A stretch of DNA of 64,000 bases from Galaxea fascicularis (lineage: Eukaryota; Cnidaria; Anthozoa; Scleractinia; Euphylliidae): contig OX419336.1 of assembly GCA_948470475.1 (NCBI GenBank), forward strand, positions 32,943,415 to 33,007,414, in the 5' to 3' direction. Of this stretch, positions 57,731 to 64,000 are shown piece after piece; within the stretch, counting starts at the first letter, position 1, and the number at the start of each line of letters is the position of its first letter. A program made the translations under genes and the position numbers. Under the pieces are notes generated by a model. It was not told the DNA's origin and ran no database searches. It worked only from the letters and a program-made list of their open reading frames with translations.

Positions 57731-57829
57731 AGTAATCTAAACGAATTGACCAAAATGTCCTCTGATGGCGGACAGAAAACGGACGAAGGAATCAGCTCGC
57801 CCACTGGGAGTGAAATGGATTTGTAGGAA

Positions 57830-59090
57830 GTAACTAAAAAAGAAACATTCACTCATCAAAAGGACAGAATTGAGATGTACATACCTCACTATAACAAAAG
57901 CCATTGTCTCAATTCCGCTTCAAAAGGCTGCAAACAGCTGGACTGACAAACTAAAAAAGTAGTGAGGCCATTGAGAGACAATACTCAGTGATCGATGATA
58001 CAAAGTATTTATTGGTCTTCTTTGGTCTCCGATTATGCTCGTCATCATTTTAACCTGGGATCAGGTCCAATTTTAGCAACGCTCTTATGTCGTTTCGTCT
58101 TTCCCGCGGGAAAGGTCTACTATCGAAACGAAAATGACGCCTGATCGCAGGTGACCTCATTGCTTCAAGCACGCCGGCCGCACATTGGACTTAAGAGTTT
58201 TACACGAAATACGTTGCTATACTCGAACAATGTTGGACTCACTACATGTAAACAGGGCTACAAATAGCTACAAATATTAAAATCACTAGAATTTTACACT
58301 TGTTGTCGCAGGGACATTGTAACAGGAAGTAAAATCTTGTCGTTTTCTTTACTAAACTATATTTCGTTTGGATGAATGATTAGCGCATGCAGTTCCAGCA
58401 GCGGCTGAAAAATAGATGAAATTACTCCATGGCATAAAATAAAGTTAAACCAAAGGAAACCGATGTGTTTTTTTATTTTGTTGATTTGCTTGCTTGTGCT
58501 GCATTCTTGTTTTCTGCTTCTTTTAAGAGCATTGATTAATCGTACTGCAGCTTAGCAAACGATACATCTATTATTAGCCTAGTGGCTAATAAGCCTCAGT
58601 TGTCTGGTTTAAGCACTAGCTAAAGACGTCAAACAATGATTCTCTAATGAACCCATAAACTCAATGATACAAATATAATAAATTGCTGACTCTGTTGCGA
58701 GAGAAAAAACATCTCGAAGACCCGCTACTTTTACTTATATAGACTCGGAGATGTAACCACACAAAGGAGGGTCGAGTTGTAGACGCCCTCACAGGCCCCA
58801 TCTTTACTTGCAGTTGAAGATAGCTCCTTTGCAGCTTTTCGTACCTCGTCGCAGGTGTAAGCGGTCTCCATGTGTACACTCTCTCTTTTCATTATCAGTT
58901 CGATTTCCTTTCATGTTTTCACGAAGTGGTTCCCTGCTTTTTGAGAAACCGAAAATAACCTGCACTGTGAGAAAAATCCATCACCTGCATCTAAAATAAA
59001 GGAACAAACTGAGCTTTATTCATCCAACTCTAGATAAGCAAACGTCTTGCTAGAGCATTAAATAATAAAACTGAAAATCCTTTGGAGATC
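57830..59090. other. Gene-free stretch containing a MITE
   Basis: No gene is recognised. 58051-58154 has the ends TAACCTGGGATCAGG and CCTGATCGCAGGTGA and is a longer relative of the MITE at 6366-6457. AATAAA near 58438 may end the transcript of the frame at 56921. Confidence 0.5.
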
Positions 59091-59185
59091 TTACCAAGAA
59101 CTTGGTAAGATAAGACCTTAATAAGATCCTACTAAGATCTTAATTTATTAAGATCTTAGTAAAATCTTATTAAGATCTTACTAAA
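59090..59185. repeat. AAGATCTTA palindromic cluster
   Basis: AAGATCTTA-type words repeat five or more times in about 95 bp, with nested inverted pairs such as ACTAAGATCTTAAT and ATTAAGATCTTAGT. It can form a hairpin. No function visible. Confidence 0.75.
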
Positions 59186-59193
59186 ACGCAATT

Positions 59194-59224
<31 letters not shown>

Positions 59225-59315
59225 TTAAGCAAGTGGAAAGAAGAAGCCTGATTCGAACTCGTGACCTCCGCGATACCGGTGCGATGCTCTACCAACTGAG
59301 CTATGAAGCCACACA
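59225..59315 (-). repeat. tRNA-derived SINE head, minus strand
   Basis: On the minus strand, GGCTTCATAGCTCAGTTGG (A box) and GAGTTCGAATC (B box) stand about 40 nt apart. The acceptor ends cannot pair, so it is not a functional tRNA. The segment GCATCGCACCGGTATCGCG matches the SINE head at 13511-13540. Confidence 0.7.
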
Positions 59316-59319
59316 TTGG

Positions 59320-60540
59320 GAACGAGGTCAATTTATTGAGTTCATATTTTCCCGCACAGTGAAGTGATGTGAAGTATATATGAAATAATTCATATTTGTA
59401 CTGCGGTTGTAGGATAGTCAGCATATATGAAGAGAAATGATCACGTTTGTTAAAGGCGGGCTTGTAACACACGCTCGAAGTGTGATGTGAGAAACAATAG
59501 TGCAAACGATAACCTCCAAGGTGTTTGTTTCTAAGCTCTTCCCTGACAAGTTAATGAGCAAAGCAGTATTCCCTGCTGGTGAAAGCGCGCGTAATCTTTG
59601 ACCAATGAGAGCCACTCGAGTTACACTTGGCCGCTAATTCTACTGATCTATAATTTTGACTGCACTGCAAGTAAATGTCCGGAGAACAATAGGCATTCTG
59701 CGTGATGCTATATCCAACAAAATTCTCGATATAAATTCAATTCAAAATTGATACCTGATAAACATCAGAAAAAATATTGTTTTTGTTATGCCGGTTGATG
59801 CCTGTTCAGCAGTTACCATGACAAAATGACTCACATGGCGCACGGGAAATTTATTTTTTCATTACCAACATTCTGGTCCAGCATTGTAGCTTGAACTCAG
59901 GAAATTGGCCGTGTTTTTCCCGCAGCCTTTACAGGCGTGCATTAAAAATAATAAACATTGGATCGATACGCATAATAGTTATATTTACCATTACATTAAC
60001 TTGTACACACAAGCTTACACACCTTTCCTTTTCTTCCCCATACTAATGGAAGTGGATTTTCCTTAGGTACATGTGGGTCCCCCACAAAGTAACCATGCCT
60101 TTTTTTTTACTAAAGATAACGCTTCGCCCAACTTAATTTCTAAAGTGATTGAAAATTTAATGTTTCCATCCCCAAAGTATCCAAGACGGAAAGAGATAGT
60201 GCTGCCGGGAAAAGCTCTTCTCTGTATCTTTCCAACAAATACTCTTTAAAGCCTCTAACACTGTAAAATAACGGCACTTCTCGAAGGAATCATGATTGTG
60301 AGCTGTTTGTTCTTGTTTTCTCTTTTAAAACAAGTACACGAATGATTACGGTGAAAGTTAAAGTCATGCTGGTTGTCGCAAATTTAACTTTAACTGCCAC
60401 AGCGGGATCAACTTGAAACTACCCATACTACCTTGCGTTCTTGGCTTATAGGATGTTTGCTCTTCTTTTGACAAAGTTTTTAAAAATAATTTTGTGAAAT
60501 AGCTGTATTCTGAGAGCATCGGTTAGTAAGTACGACAACA
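59320..60540. other. Gene-free stretch
   Basis: I recognise no gene, transposon end or RNA here. Confidence 0.35.
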
Positions 60541-60546
60541 AAAAAT

Positions 60547-60650
60547 ATGGCGCTTTTGAACGTTATTCTGGTTGTGTGTTTATCGTTCTTAAAAACATCA
60601 CGACTTTGGGCGTGGGAAACGATCATGGGGGCACGTGGATCTAATTTCCA
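60547..60650 (+). pseudogene. Broken copy of exon 1 of the PAN-EGF-fibrinogen-like gene
   Basis: ATGGCGCTTTTGAACGTTAT, then CTGGTTGTGTGT and CACGACTTTGGGCGTGGGAA, matches 61106-61200 closely. A net 7-bp deletion after GTTCTT shifts the frame, and homology fades after about 100 bp at GGATCT. It is a partial tandem duplication, about 560 bp upstream. Confidence 0.8.
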
Positions 60651-61105
60651 TAAACTTAACAAACGAGTTTTTCACCCTGTGAAGTTGGCTAATTATCAAA
60701 AGATATCCCAATCTTGAATAAACTATCGAGACCACAAAAACGTGAGGACTTAAAATCAACCAGTTACTCTTTCACTGAGCTGCTTAAAATCTTAAACTTA
60801 AATTAAACACAAAACTTAAATTAAAAAAAAAGGATTGAAAAACTGATTTAAATAACAATAATGAAGGCAATTTCTACCAATTCACGTAGTGAAATTCATC
60901 AGAAAAGAAGTTTTGGTTAAAATCTACCACCTGCTTTTAAACGAATAGAAAGAAATTGAGCTTTATTCATGCCATTCTAAAAGCGCAACAGTCCTTCTGG
61001 CACCATACCTAATAAAACAGTCCGACAGAGACTTAGAAAAGTATGTTTTAATTTGAAGTATTTAGTTAGGCGTCCTCTTCCAACATCCGTCAGTACGTCA
61101 AAAGC

Positions 61106-62874
61106 ATGGCACCTTGGCGAGTTATTCTGGTTGTGTGTATATCGTTCTTCAGTAGGCTAAACATCACGACTTTGGGCGTGGGAAACGATCATGGTAACAC
61201 ATGGATCTGGAAAGACTCAAATGAAGTCTTTTCCCATTTCTTTCAACACAAGAACTATGCGCTTCGTGTCAATAGCATCGGTTCTTTTCTGGTTGGTTTT
61301 GTAACCGAGTGCGCTTTGAGATGTTTGCGCCATTTGTCGTGTGTTTCTTTTAATATCGAGGAAGCCACAGCAGCAAACAAGCGACATGTCACTTGCGAAT
61401 TACTACCTGTGGACATGTATAATGCCTCAGAGAAACTACAATCAAGTGAAAATTTTCACCATTGGAGCACTGTGGTAAGTGAGCTTCACAATTTATTGTT
61501 TTAGTTATTTTTATGCGTAGGCATCCTAAGGACCCGCAGAGTTACGTTATATGGCGTGGAACTGCCATGGTTATGGTGTACTGTGTTGGTGGTAACGAGA
61601 GATCGTTGCAGTAACATATGTCGCAGAGTATATCGCAATCGAAATGAAATAAGTTGGAGTTGTGTGGGGCAGGTGGTATTGTATAGCAAAGACATTTTCA
61701 ATTTCCATAACTTATAAACATGTCATAAAAAATCAGTCATTCCCTGCTGGATTACCTGTGGGAAGTTGTTAGTAATTTTGCCTTGCCTGAATTGCATTTA
61801 ATTGGATGTATTCTTCAATGTAGACTCCTTACCTGCATTCCCCTTGCAAAAACGGGGGAACATGTGTTGTTGATTACAAGCGAGGACTATATGACTGCTT
61901 GTGTAAAACTAATTACCACGGAAAAGATCGTCACCTCATCGGTAAGCAATATAACTTTTTTTGCCCCACTATTCGTGGAAAAAAAATTTGTAAAATACAT
62001 TTTCAAAAATGAAGAGTACTCTCATGGGATACTAGTGGTGGGCTAAGGCTAACGGTAAAACTTCCAAGCCTGACAGAATACGTCTTAAGAACAAACCGAT
62101 CGCGAGCTGACTCGTCCCCAGTCGTCTTCATACCGCGCAGGGAGAGAGATGGGTACCGAGAAAAGGAGCGCAAGGTAAGATGGGTAGGGAGAAAACGAAG
62201 GAGCTTCCCATCATCCCTTGCTCCTCTCGCGTGCTTCTCTCCTTTTGCTGTGTGCTCTATGCAGACGACTGGGGACCAGTCAGGTCAGTCCCCTCTCCTC
62301 TAGTCAGTCGGAGAGGTGGGAGCGGCCCTCGCACCTTAAAAATTGCTTCGCGGGCCGTGCTATGAAGCGTACAAAATTTTGTGTCATTCAGATCCATTGC
62401 ATGGTACTGACCATGATATCGTGTCGTAAGTTCTGAATTTGCTTCAAATGCAGATGCAAATGCAGAAGCTCATAAGATATTAGTAAAAACGATTAACGCT
62501 TTCAATAAGTCTTGAAAATGCATAGTATGTTGTCTACGTGTTTTATATTATTCCAGCAACGAGACATCAACCACTGCTTCAGTTTAAGTTTTTGTTTAGT
62601 AATGCTGTATTTAGTCATTCTGGCTAGGAAGAAATGTAGTCCAAAAGAAATCTGTTGTAAAGGGGAATAGAATAGAACTGAAATATAAGGCAACGGATTA
62701 ACTCTTTCGCTTCCACACGCTCAGCCCTTGGTCGAACATTTGACAATCCAGGACGCTCCTGTAAGGATATCGCCGAGAAGCAGAGCCATCCACAGGGGGA
62801 TGGTGAGTACTGGATTGCACCCGAGATCTCCAAAAAACCGTTCATCGTTTATTGCGACATGACCACTGATGGAG
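61106..62874 (+). CDS. Secreted PAN/apple-EGF-fibrinogen-like protein, 5' part
   Basis: Three exons are visible: 61106-61473, 61824-61941 and 62725-62874. The introns are in phases 0 and 1, and the next donor (GGAG/gtgggt) is in phase 1. Residues 1-24 are a signal peptide (APWRVILVVCISFF). A PAN/apple-like region follows, with ECALRCLRHLSCVSFN and CELLPVDMY spaced as in that fold. Exon 2 encodes one EGF-like module (SPCKNGGTCVVDYKRGLYDC, then LCK). Exon 3 starts a fibrinogen-related domain (SCKDIAEK, GDGEYWIAPE, FIVYCDMTTDGG). The rest of the fibrinogen domain lies beyond the window. Fibrinogen-related proteins of this design are secreted, often recognition or adhesion proteins; the specific ligand is unknown. 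A broken exon-1 copy upstream shows local duplication. Confidence 0.85.
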
Positions 62875-62879
62875 GTGGG

Positions 62880-63720
62880 TCTGTGACATTTCTTGTTGTT
62901 TTTTGTTTACCAAAAGGGAGTGGTGTTGTGATGACCAGGTAAGAAGGGGAGGACCAGAAAGGGGAAGAAAACAAAAACGTTAAAAGGAGGAAAGGATGAG
63001 TTTATTTTATTTTATTGGGCGAGAAAAGTATGAAAAAGTGATGAAGAGGATTAAGTGGCTAACGGTTTGCTAAAGGTCTTTTTGCAATTTGTTTTGAAGA
63101 TAATATAACTTTATTCGGAGCTGGGTTCCGATTACAGCGAATACCGGCTGACATAAATGGAAACTTACATTGAACTGGAGGAAAGGCTTCCATGTTTTAA
63201 ATTGAAAAGGAATGTATTACCGTCTTTCTAAGCTATTAAATCAGATATTATCAAAACTTCCTTCCTTGTTTCCTTCCATCCAAGCAGCGTCATTAATGTT
63301 TGATGTTTACTCGAAAGCCAAGCTATTGGGACGATCAAGTTGCATCTAGATACAGGTCACCAGTTTTGAAGGAATGTGATATGTTTTATTGTTTTTGGAA
63401 TGAGCCTGGTAATACGTTGTCTTTGAGAGATCAATAGCTTACCTCCTGCAAATCCACAGCAAAAACTATCTTTCATTGTGGTACTCGAATGCACCCAAAC
63501 GATAGAAAACTGGAAAATCATCGGCTCGGCTTTACAATAAACGTGGGGCTTAAACGTGGTTCCAGGAGCCCTTGATGGGCTCTTGGTGGTTCTTAATGAA
63601 TAATAAATACTGTGTTTATAGTGAATTTCAAAGTGCACTTAGCTATCCAAGATAGTTTCCAGGCACTTCACTTAAATCCCACGAAACAAATAATTCAAAA
63701 AAACAACATGACAAGAATCC
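62880..63720. other. Intron of the fibrinogen-like gene, no further exon seen
   Basis: I looked for the next fibrinogen-domain exon and found none here. No repeat with clear ends before the SINE at about 63724. Confidence 0.4.
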
Positions 63721-63723
63721 AAA

Positions 63724-63868
63724 CTGGCTGGAGGCAATCCGGATGACCGAGGAGTTGAACCAGGCACTTACCCAGAACAACACCAGCTACTGGCCAGAGT
63801 GGGATTTGAACCCGGGTCACCGCATTGAAATCCAGTTCTCTAAACCACTCAGCCATCCTGCCTCCTGC
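63724..63868 (-). repeat. tRNA-derived SINE, minus strand
   Basis: On the minus strand, GGAGGCAGGATGGCTGAGTG (A box) is followed by GGGTTCAAATCCCACTCTGG (B box) about 40-45 nt on. The A box is of the Ser/Leu type (GGCTGAGTGGTTTAG), unlike the other SINEs here. An AC-rich tail follows. Confidence 0.7.
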
Positions 63869-64000
63869 CTGTCTCTAATATGTCTCTGCTCTAACAGTCG
63901 TCAGCCAATAGCCCGTTACCTGAGCGTTTTCATTCTCCATTTAGTGTCTTTATCACGCAGTTTATAGAAACAAGTCAAATCTAAGATTTGTAACATTCTA

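Noticed and set aside
59225..59315. Possible functional tRNA gene on the minus strand
   Set aside because: A and B boxes are good but the two ends cannot form an acceptor stem, and the head recurs in other SINE copies.
63724..63868. Possible Ser/Leu tRNA gene
   Set aside because: The promoter boxes are present, but the ends do not pair well and a SINE-like tail continues. I could not make a full cloverleaf.

Overview
This window looks like nuclear DNA of an animal, most likely an anthozoan cnidarian such as a stony coral (inference). The reasons are GT/AG introns, long introns and intergenic spaces in AT-rich DNA, a secreted gene combining PAN/apple, EGF and fibrinogen-like modules, and a very dense load of short inverted-repeat transposons, tRNA-derived SINEs, and LINE and gypsy remnants. 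Nothing bacterial is present, and there is no CRISPR array, rRNA or convincing functional tRNA.

Layout. 1-5 kb: gene-free. A roughly 2.7 kb inverted-repeat element (1764-4434) holds three younger nested insertions, each with its own target-site duplication. 5-19.6 kb: an array of duplicated blocks carrying a family of six-helix membrane proteins of unknown function, all on the minus strand. Two copies are intact single-exon genes (8036-8881 and 17999-18826), at least two are broken, and the upstream module is repeated even more often. A nest of transposons and a decayed Ty3/gypsy pol with an inverted-duplication hairpin (9.85-13.4 kb) lies inside the array. 20-24.5 kb: a LINE 3' end, a 34-bp minisatellite, a MITE and a SINE tail.

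26.4-51.4 kb is the gene-rich core. A disordered, lysine/serine-rich protein gene that I cannot identify lies on the minus strand (26437-35878). Thymidine phosphorylase TYMP is on the plus strand (37080-41714; 4 exons, 452 aa). The mitochondrial ATP synthase peripheral-stalk subunit b gene ATP5PB is on the minus strand (44995-51411; 10 exons, 240 aa). The unidentified gene and TYMP are divergent; TYMP and ATP5PB are convergent. Splice phases close exactly for TYMP and ATP5PB, and for the 3' nine exons read in the unidentified gene.

51.5-64 kb: MITEs, a LINE tail, a single-exon ORF of 269 codons whose frame continues past its stop (56921-57826), and the first three exons of a secreted PAN-EGF-fibrinogen-like gene running off the window (61106-62874), with a frameshifted copy of its first exon about 560 bp upstream.

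The three core genes show no shared pathway. TYMP catabolises pyrimidine nucleosides in the cytosol, ATP5PB is structural in the inner mitochondrial membrane, and their proximity looks incidental. The most unusual content is the tandem membrane-protein array and several transposon families whose boundaries and target-site duplications can be read directly.
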